A stretch of DNA of 64,000 bases from Gaiellaceae bacterium (GCA_026002995.1 BPGK01000001.1:1798001-1862000); one strand, 5' to 3'; shown: positions 45,808 through 54,502, counted from the first letter of the stretch. Translations and numbers: made by a program. Notes: generated by a model not told the origin, from the sequence alone.

Positions 45808-47267
45808 GACGGGAGCTCCGCGGGCAACCGGTAGGAGAGGGCCTCCGCCACATGGGCCTCCTCGACGAGCGGCGACCCGGCGAGGGCGGCGATCGTCCGG
45901 GCAACGCGCGCGACGCGCAGGCGGCCGCGGCCGGACAGGGGGAGCCGATCCACCGCATCCGAGAGCAACGCGGACGCGGCCTCGGTCCGCCGAGGCGGCT
46001 CGGAGCGGAGCCGCTCGCGAGCAGCCTCGATCCGCGACCTGACGACGCTCGACGGCTCGCCCGGAGGCGCCGCCAGCTCCGCCGCTCGCGGACGCGGCAT
46101 GCTCACGGCGAGGTCGAAGCGGTCGAGCAGCGCACGCGAGAGCCGCTCGCGGTAGGCGGCGAGCCGCTGGGGCGTGCAGGAGCACTCGACGGCGGGGTCG
46201 CCGCGGGCGCCGCACGGGCACAGGTTCATCGTCCCGACGAGCTGGAAGCGCGCTGGAAAACGAACGTTCCCGCCCACCCGGGCGACCCACACGACGCCGT
46301 CCTCGAGCGGCTGCCGGAGGGACTCGAGCACGTCGCGTCGGAACTCGGGCAGCTCGTCGAGCAGGAGGACGCCGCGGTGCGCGAGGGAGACCTCGCCCGG
46401 TCGCGGGCTCGACCCGCCGCCGACCACAGCCGGCGCGGACGCGCCGTGGTGCGGCGCCCGGAACGGCGGGACGGTCACGAGCGGGCGCTCCGGGGGCAGG
46501 AGCCCCGCCACGGAGTGGATGCGCGTCACCTCGAGCGCCTCGTCACGGGTAAGCGGCGGCAGGATCCCCGGCAGGCGACGGGCGAGCATCGTCTTCCCGG
46601 TTCCCGGAGGCCCCGAGAGGAGCAGGTTGTGCCCGCCCGCGGCCGTGATCTCGAGGGCGCGCCGGCCCCGCTCCTGGCCACGGACGTCCGCGAGGTCGGG
46701 AACGTACGCTCCGTCGAGCGCGTCCTCCGCGAACGGCTCGTAGTGCGGCGCGTCGATCTCCCCGCGCAGGTACGCGACCGCTTCGCACAGGTGCGAGACG
46801 GGGACGGGCTTGACGCCCGCGAGCGCGACCTCCGGAGCCGACGGGGCGGCGCAGACGACTCGCTCGATGCCGGCGCGGCGGGCTCCCTCTGCCACCGCGA
46901 GCGCCCCCGCGACGGGACGGATCCGCCCGTCGAGGGCGAGCTCGCCGACAGCGGCGTGGCCCGCGAGCCGCTCCGCCGGCACCTGGCGCGTCGCGGCGAG
47001 GACGGCGAGCGAGATGGGCAGGTCGAAGCCGGAGCCCTCCTTCCGAAGCGCCGCCGGCGCGAGGTTGACGGTGAGGCGACGGTTCAGCGGCCACTGGAGC
47101 GATGCGGAGAGGACGCCGCTGCGCACCCGGTGCTTCGCCTCCTGGCACGCGCGGTCAGCGAGACCGACGATCGCGAAGCCCGGCACCCCCGGCTGGAGGT
47201 GCGCCTCGACCTCGACCTTCCGCGGCTCCAGGCCGACGAGTGCGTGGGTGACCGCCCGTGCGACCAC
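45804..47267 (-). CDS. comM: YifB/ComM family Mg-chelatase-like AAA+ ATPase
   Basis: Predicted 487-residue hexameric helicase-like ATPase promoting branch migration during natural transformation. The N-terminal domain has VEAHLQPGVPGFAIVGLADRA and NRRLTVNLAPAALRKEGSGFDLP; the AAA+ core has Walker A LLLSGPPGTGKTMLARRLPG (about 213-232), Walker B GVLLLDELPEF and sensor GTMNLCPCGARGD. A Cys set in CPCG...CSC is typical. GTG at 47267 was chosen (MVARAVTHALVGLE-type start); the upstream GTG at 47285 would place the start directly beside a strong hairpin. Confidence 0.92.
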   Translation of the reverse strand: MVARAVTHALVGLEPRKVEVEAHLQPGVPGFAIVGLADRACQEAKHRVRSGVLSASLQWPLNRRLTVNLAPAALRKEGSGFDLPISLAVLAATRQVPAERLAGHAAVGELALDGRIRPVAGALAVAEGARRAGIERVVCAAPSAPEVALAGVKPVPVSHLCEAVAYLRGEIDAPHYEPFAEDALDGAYVPDLADVRGQERGRRALEITAAGGHNLLLSGPPGTGKTMLARRLPGILPPLTRDEALEVTRIHSVAGLLPPERPLVTVPPFRAPHHGASAPAVVGGGSSPRPGEVSLAHRGVLLLDELPEFRRDVLESLRQPLEDGVVWVARVGGNVRFPARFQLVGTMNLCPCGARGDPAVECSCTPQRLAAYRERLSRALLDRFDLAVSMPRPRAAELAAPPGEPSSVVRSRIEAARERLRSEPPRRTEAASALLSDAVDRLPLSGRGRLRVARVARTIAALAGSPLVEEAHVAEALSYRLPAELPS

Positions 47268-47286
47268 CCGACGCACCCTAGGCACG

Positions 47287-47311
47287 AGGCGCTCGCAGGA
47301 GGCGAGCGCCT
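47287..47311 (-). terminator. Strong stem-loop between the collagen-like gene and comM
   Basis: AGGCGCTCGC pairs perfectly with GCGAGCGCCT around a five-base loop, a 10-bp stem. On the minus strand it lies 22 bases after the stop of the collagen-like gene and before comM. No U-run follows, so it may act through Rho or as a processing site. Confidence 0.5.
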
Positions 47312-47333
47312 CTGTGCCAAGAGCGCTACGAGC

Positions 47334-47975
47334 TCAGGGCGTGTAGCAGAGGACGTGTACCGTGAAGGTGCTGTCCTGACCCGAGTCGTTCCCCCCGACG
47401 GCGAGGAAGCCGATCACCTGGTTTTGGGGGTTGAGCTGCGGCTCGAGCTCGCCGGTCCAGAGCTCCAGCCCAGACGCATCGTCGCTCCACGACGTTCCCG
47501 CCGAGATGGCGCGCTCGTTCCCCTCGCACAGACGGGTGACGCGGCGGGTGTTATAGGCGCCGTTCTCCCCAGTCCCACCGGGAACGAGTACCGACGCCGT
47601 GCGCACCGTGATCTGCCCGATGACGCCCGGAGGCCCGGCGGGGCCCGCGGGACCTGCGGGGCCTTGAGGCCCGGCGGGGCCCTGGGGCCCAGTCGGGCCG
47701 GCGGGCAACTGGCCCGGTGCGAAGTCGAGCCGGGTGAGCGAGCGGTTGCGCACGTGCGCCGAGGTGATCGCGTTGGCCCGCACCTTCGCTCCGGTCACGG
47801 CCCCGTTTCGGATCTTCGGCGTCGTGACGGCGCCGTTTTGGAGCTGTACGGTGCCGACGCTCCCGCGCGCGAGCTGGGAGATCGTCGCGACGCCCGTCCC
47901 GCCGAGCGCGACGAAGAGCGCGACGCTCGCGACGACGAGAGCGGGCGAAGGTCGTCGGATCAGGAGTCTTCTCAT
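47334..47975 (-). CDS. Secreted collagen-like triple-helix repeat protein
   Basis: Predicted 213-residue exported protein. Residues 1-32 form a signal peptide (SPALVVASVALFVALGGTG). Residues about 35-85 carry short repeats of the type GSVGTVQLQNGAVTTPKIRN and GAVTGAKVRANAITSAHVRN. A collagen-type Gly-X-Y tract follows (about 91-117: GPTGPQGPAGPQGPAGP onward), and the last 95 residues form a globular domain with two Cys. Proteins of this build are common in Thermoleophilia genomes and of unknown function, probably surface adhesins or fibres. It is preceded by a good ribosome binding site (aggggaag). Confidence 0.8.
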   Translation of the reverse strand: MRRLLIRRPSPALVVASVALFVALGGTGVATISQLARGSVGTVQLQNGAVTTPKIRNGAVTGAKVRANAITSAHVRNRSLTRLDFAPGQLPAGPTGPQGPAGPQGPAGPAGPAGPPGVIGQITVRTASVLVPGGTGENGAYNTRRVTRLCEGNERAISAGTSWSDDASGLELWTGELEPQLNPQNQVIGFLAVGGNDSGQDSTFTVHVLCYTP

Positions 47976-48072
47976 GGTCTTCCCCTTTCCTCGTTTCGAG
48001 CCAGGCTAGAGAGATTCGGCGCGGATCCCGACGCTGCACACGATCTCCTGACGCAACCCTTACGGAGCCCGT

Positions 48073-49188
48073 TCATTCGTCCACCACCGAGATGAAGACC
48101 GACTCGAAGTACTCCCCCGCCCGTCGGCCGGTTCGTCGGTTGACGTGGCGCTCGAGCCGCTCGACCAGGCGCAGGCCGCTCGCCGCCAGGATCCCGGGGT
48201 AGAGCCCGCGCCGGTCGTTCACCACGATCACGACCGGGGCACCCGGGACGAGCTCCGCCGCGCAGCGGCGAAGGACGGTGACGATCCCCGCGACGTACTC
48301 CTCGATCGCGGCCCGGCTCGTCCCGCGAGCGGCTGCGCCGACCTCCTGCTCGCGTCGGTCTTGGAGCCCGAGGAGCTCGTAGGCGTAGCGGTGCTGCTCG
48401 TGGTAGTCGATCAGGCCCGGGTACGGCGGCGAGGTGACGACGCCGTCGAAGGGGCCTTCGAGCTCGAGCTCGCGCGCGTCGCCGTGGACGACTTCGGCCC
48501 ACCGGCTCTCGTCGCGAACGCGATCGAAGGCCTCGATCCGCGCGCCGGTGTCCTCGAGGTAGCGGACGAGGAACTTCTCCGCCTCCTCGACCGGCCTGCA
48601 GACGCGGCGGTGCTTGTGGCACCAGTAGGGCCCCCGCTGAGGCACGCTCGGGAAGTCGAGATCGAAGTGTGTCGTCAGTCGAGCCGAGCGCGCCGCCCGG
48701 GCGAGGACGACGCGCAGGACGTCCGCGTGCTCGTACTCGTGGAGGAGCGACCGGAAGTGGAGGAGCTCGGCCGCCGCTCGCGGCGCGAACCACTCGGCCA
48801 TGTACCCCCGGGGTCGCTCGCGAGAGCGGCCGAGGCGCGAGCGAGCGTCCCGCAGCTCCTCTCGGAGCCGCGCGAGGTCGTACCGCGCCGTCTTCACGCG
48901 CATGAGTAGGCAGTTGAAGGCCGCCACGTCCACTCCTACCGCGTCGTACCCGGACTCGAGCGCCTGTACGAGCGTCGTACCGGAGCCTGCGAAGGGGTCG
49001 AGGACGCGCCCTCCGGGAGCCACGTAGCGCTCGAGGAGCGCCTCCACGAGCTGCGGGACGTACTTCCCGAGGTAGGGATGGAGCCGGTGGACGTGCTTCG
49101 TTCGCTCGCGCTCGGGGAGCTCCGCCTCGGACCAGGAGAGCTGGAGCCCGCCGATCTCCTCGTACAGGGCCGCCTGGGTCGTCGCCAC
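48073..49188 (-). CDS. Orphan DNA methyltransferase (N4-cytosine/N6-adenine type)
   Basis: Predicted 371-residue amino-methyltransferase. The AdoMet site is VLDPFAGSGTTLVQALESG (motif I, about 62-80) preceded by HPYLGKYVPQLVEAL, and the catalytic motif is VTSPPYPGLIDYHEQHRYAY (TSPPY at 252-256). The AdoMet motif comes before the catalytic one, with about 180 residues between that probably hold target recognition; this includes YWCHKHRRVC (about 188-197), a possible zinc site. No restriction endonuclease gene is adjacent. It sits between yraN and comM, which are usually neighbours in related cluster orders, so it looks inserted. Confidence 0.82.
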   Translation of the reverse strand: MATTQAALYEEIGGLQLSWSEAELPERERTKHVHRLHPYLGKYVPQLVEALLERYVAPGGRVLDPFAGSGTTLVQALESGYDAVGVDVAAFNCLLMRVKTARYDLARLREELRDARSRLGRSRERPRGYMAEWFAPRAAAELLHFRSLLHEYEHADVLRVVLARAARSARLTTHFDLDFPSVPQRGPYWCHKHRRVCRPVEEAEKFLVRYLEDTGARIEAFDRVRDESRWAEVVHGDARELELEGPFDGVVTSPPYPGLIDYHEQHRYAYELLGLQDRREQEVGAAARGTSRAAIEEYVAGIVTVLRRCAAELVPGAPVVIVVNDRRGLYPGILAASGLRLVERLERHVNRRTGRRAGEYFESVFISVVDE

Positions 49189-49227
49189 GGAGCCGGGTTC
49201 GGTCCCGGTGGCTCGGTTCCTCCCGCG

Positions 49228-49548
49228 TCAGACGAGCGGGACGCGCTCGACGCGGGCGCCCCTCACCGCGACGGCCTCGACCACGAGCTCGAGGCTGGCC
49301 GCCTCGGGGTGCGCGCTGATCCACCCCTGCGCGGCGACGAGCACGCGCCGACGCTTCTCGGCGTCGATCATCTCGAGCGGGTAGCCGAACCCGTCTCCCG
49401 CCTTCTCCTTCACCTCGGCGATGACGAGCCGTCGGCCACGGCGGAGCACGAGGTCGAGCTCGTACCGGCCGACGCGGGCGTTCGCCTCGAGCAGGCGGTA
49501 GCCGCGAAGCCGGTAGTGCCGGAGCGCGCGACGCTCTCCCCGGTTCAC
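49228..49548 (-). CDS. yraN: YraN/UPF0102 family putative endonuclease
   Basis: Predicted 106-residue protein of the restriction-endonuclease-like fold. The active-site pattern is YELDLVLRRGRRLVIAEVKEK (E-x-D then E-x-K, about 28-48), and the C-terminal half has PLEMIDAEKRRRVLVAAQGWI. The family is widespread and usually found near rnhB and comM, as here. Its biochemical role is unproven. The GTG start overlaps the RNase HII stop (GTGA). Confidence 0.87.
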   Translation of the reverse strand: MNRGERRALRHYRLRGYRLLEANARVGRYELDLVLRRGRRLVIAEVKEKAGDGFGYPLEMIDAEKRRRVLVAAQGWISAHPEAASLELVVEAVAVRGARVERVPLV

Positions 49549-50177
49549 GCCGCGTAGCAGGCAGCGTGGAAGGAGCGGCGGTGCAGACGCGACGGCCCGT
49601 GCGTCCGGACGGCGGCCGAGTGCTCGGGAGTGATGTAGCCGACATGGGAGCGGAAGCCGTAGCGCGGGTAGACCGCGTCGAGCCGGCGCATGAGCCGATC
49701 CCGGACGACCTTCGCGACGATCGACGCCGACGCGACTGCGGCGCTCTTCGCGTCGCCGTCGACGATCGCGACGTGGGGCGGCGCCGCCGAGCCGAGGCGG
49801 AAGCCGTCGACGAGGCACACCTCGGCAGGCGGATGGAGATCGTCGAGCACGGCCCGCAGTGCAGCGAGGTTCGAGCGCTGGAGGCCATGACGATCGATGG
49901 TGGAAGCCGAGACGACCCGCACGCTGATCGCGGACGCGCAGCTCGCGACCGCCCGGAAGAGCTCCTCGCGCTCCTCCGGCTCGACCTGCTTGGAGTCGTT
50001 CAGCGTCGAGAGCGGCCGGACGCGCGCGCCGCGGAGACACTCGTAGTCGAGGAGCACGCCCGCGACCACGAGCGGGCCCGCGAGCGACCCCCGTCCCGCC
50101 TCGTCCGCGCCCGCGACGAGCCGAGCGCCGAGGCGCCTGTCGTGCGCGAGGAGCCGCTGACCGCTCGACCGGGGCAC
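49545..50177 (-). CDS. rnhB: Ribonuclease HII
   Basis: Predicted 210-residue enzyme cleaving RNA in RNA-DNA hybrids and single ribonucleotides in DNA. The catalytic acidic residues are in GADEAGRGSLAGPLVVAG (Asp-Glu, about 23-40), VCLVDGFRLG (Asp, about 119) and AAVASASIVAKVVRDRLM (near the fourth Asp, about 147-164); HVGYITPEHSAAVRTHGPS is the typical C-terminus. ATG start, with rplS 17 bases upstream. Confidence 0.95.
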   Translation of the reverse strand: MPRSSGQRLLAHDRRLGARLVAGADEAGRGSLAGPLVVAGVLLDYECLRGARVRPLSTLNDSKQVEPEEREELFRAVASCASAISVRVVSASTIDRHGLQRSNLAALRAVLDDLHPPAEVCLVDGFRLGSAAPPHVAIVDGDAKSAAVASASIVAKVVRDRLMRRLDAVYPRYGFRSHVGYITPEHSAAVRTHGPSRLHRRSFHAACYAA

Positions 50178-50194
50178 CCGATCGAGGATAGACG

Positions 50195-50545
50195 CTAGCC
50201 CTGCCGGAGCTCGCGGACGCGCGCCTTCTTCCCCACTCTCGACCGCAAGTAGTAGAGCTTGGCGCGCCTCACGTCGCCGATGGAGACGACCTCGAGCTTC
50301 TCGATCTTCGGGGAGTGGAGCGGGAAGGTGCGCTCGACGCCGACGCCGAAGGACTGCTTGCGCACCGTGAACGTCTCGCGGAAGCCGGACCCCTGGCGCT
50401 TGATGCAGATCCCCTCGAAGACCTGGATCCGCTGGCGATTGCCCTCGATGACCTTGAAGTGGACGCGCACCGTGTCCCCGGCCTTGAAGTCCGGGAGATC
50501 CGTGCGCAGGTGACGCTGCTCGAGGCTCTCGATAGTCGTGTTCAT
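50195..50545 (-). CDS. rplS: 50S ribosomal protein L19
   Basis: Predicted 116-residue large-subunit protein at the 30S-50S interface. Signatures are [26 protein letters not shown] (about 20-45), [21 protein letters not shown] and [28 protein letters not shown]. Length is normal. Part of the rpsP-khpA-rimM-trmD-lepB-rplS cluster. Confidence 0.97.
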   Translation of the reverse strand: MNTTIESLEQRHLRTDLPDFKAGDTVRVHFKVIEGNRQRIQVFEGICIKRQGSGFRETFTVRKQSFGVGVERTFPLHSPKIEKLEVVSIGDVRRAKLYYLRSRVGKKARVRELRQG

Positions 50546-50604
50546 GAGGACGAGACGGCCGGAGGCCGACGCGGAATGGTACAGAATGCCGAGCGCCTCC
50601 CGCG

Positions 50605-51408
50605 CTACCTGAAGGAGATGCGGTTGGGCGGCCAGTAGGTCATGAAGACCTTCCCAATGAGGTTCTCGCGGGGGACGGGGCCCCACTCGCGCGAGTCGCA
50701 GGACTGCGCCCGGTTGTCGCCCATGACGAAGTAGTGGCCGGGTGGAACGCGGAAGGTCTCGTTCGGCCGCAGGTCGCGCCGGTCGGGCCGGATGTAGGGT
50801 TCGTCGAGGCGCTTTCCGTCGATGTAGACGAACGAGTGCTCGCCGACCTGCCGGAGCTGCACCGTCTCGCCAGGCAATCCGATGATGCGCTTCACGAACG
50901 TCCCGCCCGCGCCACACTTGGCCTGCGCCTCCGGAGGGGTCTCGAAGACGACGATGTCGCCCCGCTGCGGCTCCCGGAAGTGGTAGATGAAGCGGTTCGC
51001 GAGGACGCGATCGGAGAAGCGCGCCTCGCAGAGCTGAGCAGGCCGCGCGCAGTGCAGGGTCGGCTCCATCGAGGAGGAGGGGATCCGGTACGGGTTGACC
51101 ACCCAGGCCTTGATCGCGAGCACGATGGCGACCGCGCCGACGATCGTGACGACCCAGTCGACGAGGATCCGCAGACGGCGCGGCAGCCGCCCCGTGACGC
51201 GGTCGAGCGGGTGGTGGAACTCGTGGGTCGGCTCCTCCGCCGGAGGGGGGAGCGGCCAGGAGAACGGCGGCTCGGGCGGCGGAGGCTCCGAGGCGCGCCC
51301 GTCGAGGCGGTAGGCGTCCTCCCCGGGCCAGCGCGGGGGCGCCGCTGCGTGGGTAGGCCCCTCCGGGACATCGACGCGGGCCTCGTCGCGCCCCTCGAGC
51401 CCGCTCAT
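50605..51408 (-). CDS. lepB: Signal peptidase I
   Basis: Predicted 267-residue membrane peptidase that removes signal peptides of secreted proteins. A long proline-rich cytoplasmic N-terminus (about 1-80) precedes one membrane helix ([20 protein letters not shown], about 84-103). The catalytic Ser is in [10 protein letters not shown] (about 110), the general-base Lys in [13 protein letters not shown] (about 170), and [16 protein letters not shown] marks box E. The ATG overlaps the trmD stop. The extra extracellular Cys pair (CARPAQLC) may form a disulfide. Confidence 0.94.
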   Translation of the reverse strand: MSGLEGRDEARVDVPEGPTHAAAPPRWPGEDAYRLDGRASEPPPPEPPFSWPLPPPAEEPTHEFHHPLDRVTGRLPRRLRILVDWVVTIVGAVAIVLAIKAWVVNPYRIPSSSMEPTLHCARPAQLCEARFSDRVLANRFIYHFREPQRGDIVVFETPPEAQAKCGAGGTFVKRIIGLPGETVQLRQVGEHSFVYIDGKRLDEPYIRPDRRDLRPNETFRVPPGHYFVMGDNRAQSCDSREWGPVPRENLIGKVFMTYWPPNRISFR

Positions 51409-52055
51409 GCGACGCTCCTCACACGCTCGGCTCGCCAGCGCTCGATGCGAGCGTGGTCTCCCGAGAGGAGGACGTCGGGAACCCGCCAGCCGCGGAACTC
51501 CGCCGGCCGCGTGTAGTGCGGATACTCGAGCCCTCCCTCCAAGGCGTCGGAGAAGCTCTCCACCTCGCCGGAGCCCGCGCTGAGCGCCCCGGGGAGACGG
51601 CGCGCGACGGCGTCGATCACGGCAAGAGCCGGGATCTCGCCTCCCGAGAGGACGTACCGCCCGATCGAGAGCGTCTCCGTGCACAGGTGGTCGATGATGC
51701 GTTGGTCGAACCCCTCGAAGCGGGCCGACAGGAGCGTCAGCGCCGGCTCACGCGCCAGCTCCTCGACAAGCGTCTGGTCGAGCAGCCTGCCGCCGGGAGT
51801 CAACGCGATCACCCGGTGCTCCGGCGTCCCTCCGTACACCGCGTCGAGAGCGGCCGCGACGACGTCCACCCGAAGCACCATGCCGGGGCCGCCTCCGTAG
51901 GGCTCGTCGTCGACCTGACCCGCGCTGAGCGGCGTCGTCTCCCGGTAGTTGAAGACCCGCAGCTCGAGCTCGCGGCCGAGCACGGCGGCGAGCGGACGCC
52001 GCTCGCGAATCCACCGAAACGCGTCGGGCACGAGGGTGAAGACGTCGATCTGCAC
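51405..52055 (-). CDS. trmD: tRNA (guanine-N1)-methyltransferase
   Basis: Predicted 216-residue SPOUT methyltransferase that makes m1G37 in tRNA and prevents frameshifting. Signatures are [14 protein letters not shown] at the N-terminus, [18 protein letters not shown] (about 48-65), [16 protein letters not shown] (about 109-124) and [20 protein letters not shown] (the trefoil-knot AdoMet loop, about 132-151), then [26 protein letters not shown]. Shorter than E. coli TrmD but with all core motifs. Confidence 0.96.
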   Translation of the reverse strand: MQIDVFTLVPDAFRWIRERRPLAAVLGRELELRVFNYRETTPLSAGQVDDEPYGGGPGMVLRVDVVAAALDAVYGGTPEHRVIALTPGGRLLDQTLVEELAREPALTLLSARFEGFDQRIIDHLCTETLSIGRYVLSGGEIPALAVIDAVARRLPGALSAGSGEVESFSDALEGGLEYPHYTRPAEFRGWRVPDVLLSGDHARIERWRAERVRSVA

Positions 52056-52073
52056 GAGATCGAACCGTAGCCG

Positions 52074-52547
52074 TCAGTCCGTGAACCCGGGGTTGAGATG
52101 GATCCGGCCGCCCTCGAGATCGACCTCGCGGACGCACTCCTCGACGAGCGGGAGGAGCGCGCCCGTATCGAGCTCGAGCGCATCGTTGGCCGGCCCCGGG
52201 AGGACGTCGACGACCGTACCGACCTCGCTGCCGTCGGCGTCGACGACGACGAGGCCGACGAGGTCGACGACGTAGTACGCCCCTTCCTCCGGCGGGGGGA
52301 GATCCGCTCGCCGCACGGCGAGCTGCGCTCCGCGCTCGGGTGGCGGCTCGACGACGATCGCGCGCCGCCCCTTTCCTACTCGCCGCGAGGCGACGATCCG
52401 CGACTCGCGGCCGTCGACGAGGATCGTCGCGCCGACCTCGAAGCGACGGGGATCGTCGCTCGCGTCCTCGACGACGAAGGCGCCGTCGAGCCCGTGCGGC
52501 CTGCCGACGCGGCCGATCGGGACGAGGCGCTCGGGATCAGTCGGCAA
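52074..52547 (-). CDS. rimM: 16S rRNA processing protein RimM
   Basis: Predicted 157-residue ribosome maturation factor for the 30S head. The N-terminal domain starts LVPIGRVGRPHGLDGAFVVE (about 8-27), and the PRC-barrel C-terminal domain has GAYYVVDLVGLVVVDADGSEVGTVVDVLPGPANDALEL and the typical end LNPGF. The start is uncertain: TTG 52547 gives the usual short leader, while GTG 52574 would overlap khpA by 38 bases. Cotranscribed with rpsP and trmD. Confidence 0.9.
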   Translation of the reverse strand: MPTDPERLVPIGRVGRPHGLDGAFVVEDASDDPRRFEVGATILVDGRESRIVASRRVGKGRRAIVVEPPPERGAQLAVRRADLPPPEEGAYYVVDLVGLVVVDADGSEVGTVVDVLPGPANDALELDTGALLPLVEECVREVDLEGGRIHLNPGFTD

Positions 52548-52767
52548 TCTCGAGCACGTAGCGCTCGTGGGCACGTGCGCCCGCTGCGCGAACGATGCTC
52601 CGCAGCGCTCTGGCCATCCGGCCCTGGCGGCCGATCACCTTCCCCACGTCGTCCGGAGCGACGCGCAAGCGGAAGACGATCCCGTCTGCGCGCTCCTCTC
52701 TCTCCACGCGCACCGCGTCCGGCTCGTCGACGAGCCTACGCGCGATCCACTCGAGGAGCTCGGCCAC
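52537..52767 (-). CDS. khpA: KH-domain RNA-binding protein KhpA
   Basis: Predicted 76-residue single KH-domain protein. The KH loop is IGRQGRMARALRSIV (G-R-Q-G, about 47-61), preceded by the typical VAELLEWIARRLVDEPDAVRV. It forms RNA-binding complexes that influence cell elongation and division in other bacteria. Located, as usual, between rpsP and rimM. GTG start 14 bases after the rpsP stop. Confidence 0.93.
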   Translation of the reverse strand: MAELLEWIARRLVDEPDAVRVEREERADGIVFRLRVAPDDVGKVIGRQGRMARALRSIVRAAGARAHERYVLEIAD

Positions 52768-52781
52768 CGCGAGCGCGCCTC

Positions 52782-53027
52782 CTACACCGAGATGCCGGCG
52801 GCCTTCATCAGCCGCTGGACGGGCTCCGTCGGTTGCGCGCCCTTCGCCAGCCAGTCGCGAACCTTCGCCTCGTCGAGGTCGATGGTGGAGGGATCCGTCT
52901 GCGGGTTGTAGCGCCCGACGATCTCGATGAACCTGCCGTCCCGCGGCGAGCGCGAGTCGGCGACGACGACGCGGTAGATCGGGTTCTTCTTCGACCCGAC
53001 GCGCGTCAACCTGATCTTCACTGCCAT
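52782..53027 (-). CDS. rpsP: 30S ribosomal protein S16
   Basis: Predicted 81-residue protein beginning [19 protein letters not shown] and containing [20 protein letters not shown], both hallmarks of S16; the C-terminal [17 protein letters not shown] is also typical. The ATG has an AAAGG-type ribosome binding site. The reading frame extends upstream into a repeat region, which is not coding. Confidence 0.97.
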   Translation of the reverse strand: MAVKIRLTRVGSKKNPIYRVVVADSRSPRDGRFIEIVGRYNPQTDPSTIDLDEAKVRDWLAKGAQPTEPVQRLMKAAGISV

Positions 53028-53060
53028 TCGAGGTGCCTTTCGTTCGGGGGTCTTCGTTCG

Positions 53061-53210
53061 GGGGGTCAGGTCCTGCATGTTGCACGACGCACCGGGGCCC
53101 GCGCGCAACAGGGGGTCCGCGACAGGGGGTCAGGTCTCTCCTGTTGCACGCTGGCGTGCAACAGGAGAGACCTGACCCCCTCCCGCGGCACTGACCCCTT
53201 CCCGCTGCAC
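53061..53210. repeat. Cluster of REP-like GGGGTCAGGTC repeats between ffh and rpsP
   Basis: At least four related elements. Copy 1 (53061-53086) and copy 2 (53125-53150) share GGGGGTCAGGTC at one end and GTTGCACG at the other but differ in the six middle bases. Copy 3 (53155-53180) is the exact inverse of copy 2. A shortened inverse copy (53190-53210) abuts the ffh stop codon. A ten-base direct repeat ACAGGGGGTC also occurs at 53108 and 53122. The pattern recalls REP/RAYT-associated repeats; no transposase is nearby. Confidence 0.7.
53124..53181. repeat. Perfect 28-bp inverted repeat with 2-base loop
   Basis: Arms 53124-53151 and 53154-53181 are exact reverse complements, separated only by TG. 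The RNA would form a very stable hairpin after ffh and before rpsP, so it may stop or attenuate transcription or protect the RNA end. There is no U-tract on the minus strand after it. Confidence 0.85.
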
Positions 53211-54502
53211 TAGCCCAGCCTGCCCTTCCCGAGCTGCTTCATCATCTTCGCCATCTGCTTGCGGGCGGCCATGAGCTTGTTCACCTCGTCGAGCGAGGTG
53301 CCGCTCCCCGCTGCAATCCGCCGCCGACGTTGCATCGTGATGATGTGCGGCATCCGCCGCTCCTGCGGCGTCATCGAGAGGATGATCGCCTCGACGCGCG
53401 CGAGCTGCCGCTCGTCCACGTCCATCCCCTGCAGCTGCCTGCCGAGCCCGGGGATCATCTTCACGATCCCCTGCAACGGCCCCATGCGCCGAAGCATCTT
53501 GGAGCTCGCGAGGAAGTCGTCGAACGTGAACTCGCCGGCGCGCAGGCGCCGCTCGAGCTCGGCCTGCTCGTCGGCCTCGACGGCAGCTTCCGCCTTCTCG
53601 ATCAACGTGAGCACGTCGCCCATCCCGAGGATGCGCGAGGCCATCCGGTCGGGATGGAAGACCTCGAGCTGATCGAGCTTCTCGCCGGTCGATGCGAGCT
53701 TCACCGGCTTGCCGGTGACCGCTTTCACCGAGAGCGCCGCGCCACCACGCGCGTCGCCATCGAGCTTGGTGAGAACGACGCCGTCGAAAGCGACTCGCTC
53801 CTGGAACGCGAGCGCGACGTTGACGGCCTCTTGGCCCGTCATCGCGTCGAGGACGAGGAGGACGTTCAGCGGCTTCGTCGCTGCAGCCACCCGCTCGAGC
53901 TCGTCCATGAGCGCCTCGTCCACGTGCAGCCTGCCGGCGGTGTCGAGGATCGCGACGTCGTACCCCTCGCGGCGCGCCGCGTCGACCCCTGCCCGAGCGG
54001 CCGCCACCGGATCGACGCGGTCGAGCGCATAGACGGGAACCTGGATCTGCCGACCGAGCTGCTCGAGCTGCTCGACGGCGGCCGGACGCTGCAGGTCGCA
54101 CGCGACGAGGGCCGGCCGCTTCCCCTCTCGCCGCAGGTGGAGCGCGAGCTTTGCCGCTGCGGTCGTCTTGCCCGACCCCTGGAGGCCAGCGAGCAGGATC
54201 ACCGTCGGAGGCTTCCCGAAGACGAGCCGAGAGTCGCCGGCGCCGAGCAGGCGCGTCAGCTCCTCGTGGACGATCTTCACGACCTGCTGGGCGGGCGAGA
54301 GGCTCCGAGAGACGTCCTCGCCGAGCGCGCGCTCCTTGACGGTGGCGGTGAACTCCCTCGCGACCTCGACGTTCACGTCCGCCTCGAGGAGCGCGAGGCG
54401 GATCTCGCGCATCGCCTTCGAGACCGTCTCCTCGTCGAGCCGTCCTTTGCCGCGGAGGCCGCCGAGGGCAGCCTGGAGCCTGTCGGACAGGGTGTCGAAC
54501 AC
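53210..54502 (-). CDS. ffh: Signal recognition particle protein Ffh
   Basis: Predicted 430-residue GTPase binding 4.5S RNA and signal peptides. N domain (about 1-90), G domain with P-loop LLAGLQGSGKTTAAAKLALH (about 102-121), DTAGRLHVDEALMDEL and TKLDGDARGGAALSV, and a Met-rich M domain (about 300-430) with the RNA-binding segment AGSGTSLDEVNKLMAARKQM. Length is slightly below the usual 450. The stop codon abuts a repeat cluster. Confidence 0.97.
   Translation of the reverse strand: MFDTLSDRLQAALGGLRGKGRLDEETVSKAMREIRLALLEADVNVEVAREFTATVKERALGEDVSRSLSPAQQVVKIVHEELTRLLGAGDSRLVFGKPPTVILLAGLQGSGKTTAAAKLALHLRREGKRPALVACDLQRPAAVEQLEQLGRQIQVPVYALDRVDPVAAARAGVDAARREGYDVAILDTAGRLHVDEALMDELERVAAATKPLNVLLVLDAMTGQEAVNVALAFQERVAFDGVVLTKLDGDARGGAALSVKAVTGKPVKLASTGEKLDQLEVFHPDRMASRILGMGDVLTLIEKAEAAVEADEQAELERRLRAGEFTFDDFLASSKMLRRMGPLQGIVKMIPGLGRQLQGMDVDERQLARVEAIILSMTPQERRMPHIITMQRRRRIAAGSGTSLDEVNKLMAARKQMAKMMKQLGKGRLG

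Noticed and set aside
53061-53210. CRISPR array
   Set aside because: Only a few copies, arranged as inverted pairs with six-base variable cores instead of regular 30-40 base spacers, and no cas genes in the window.
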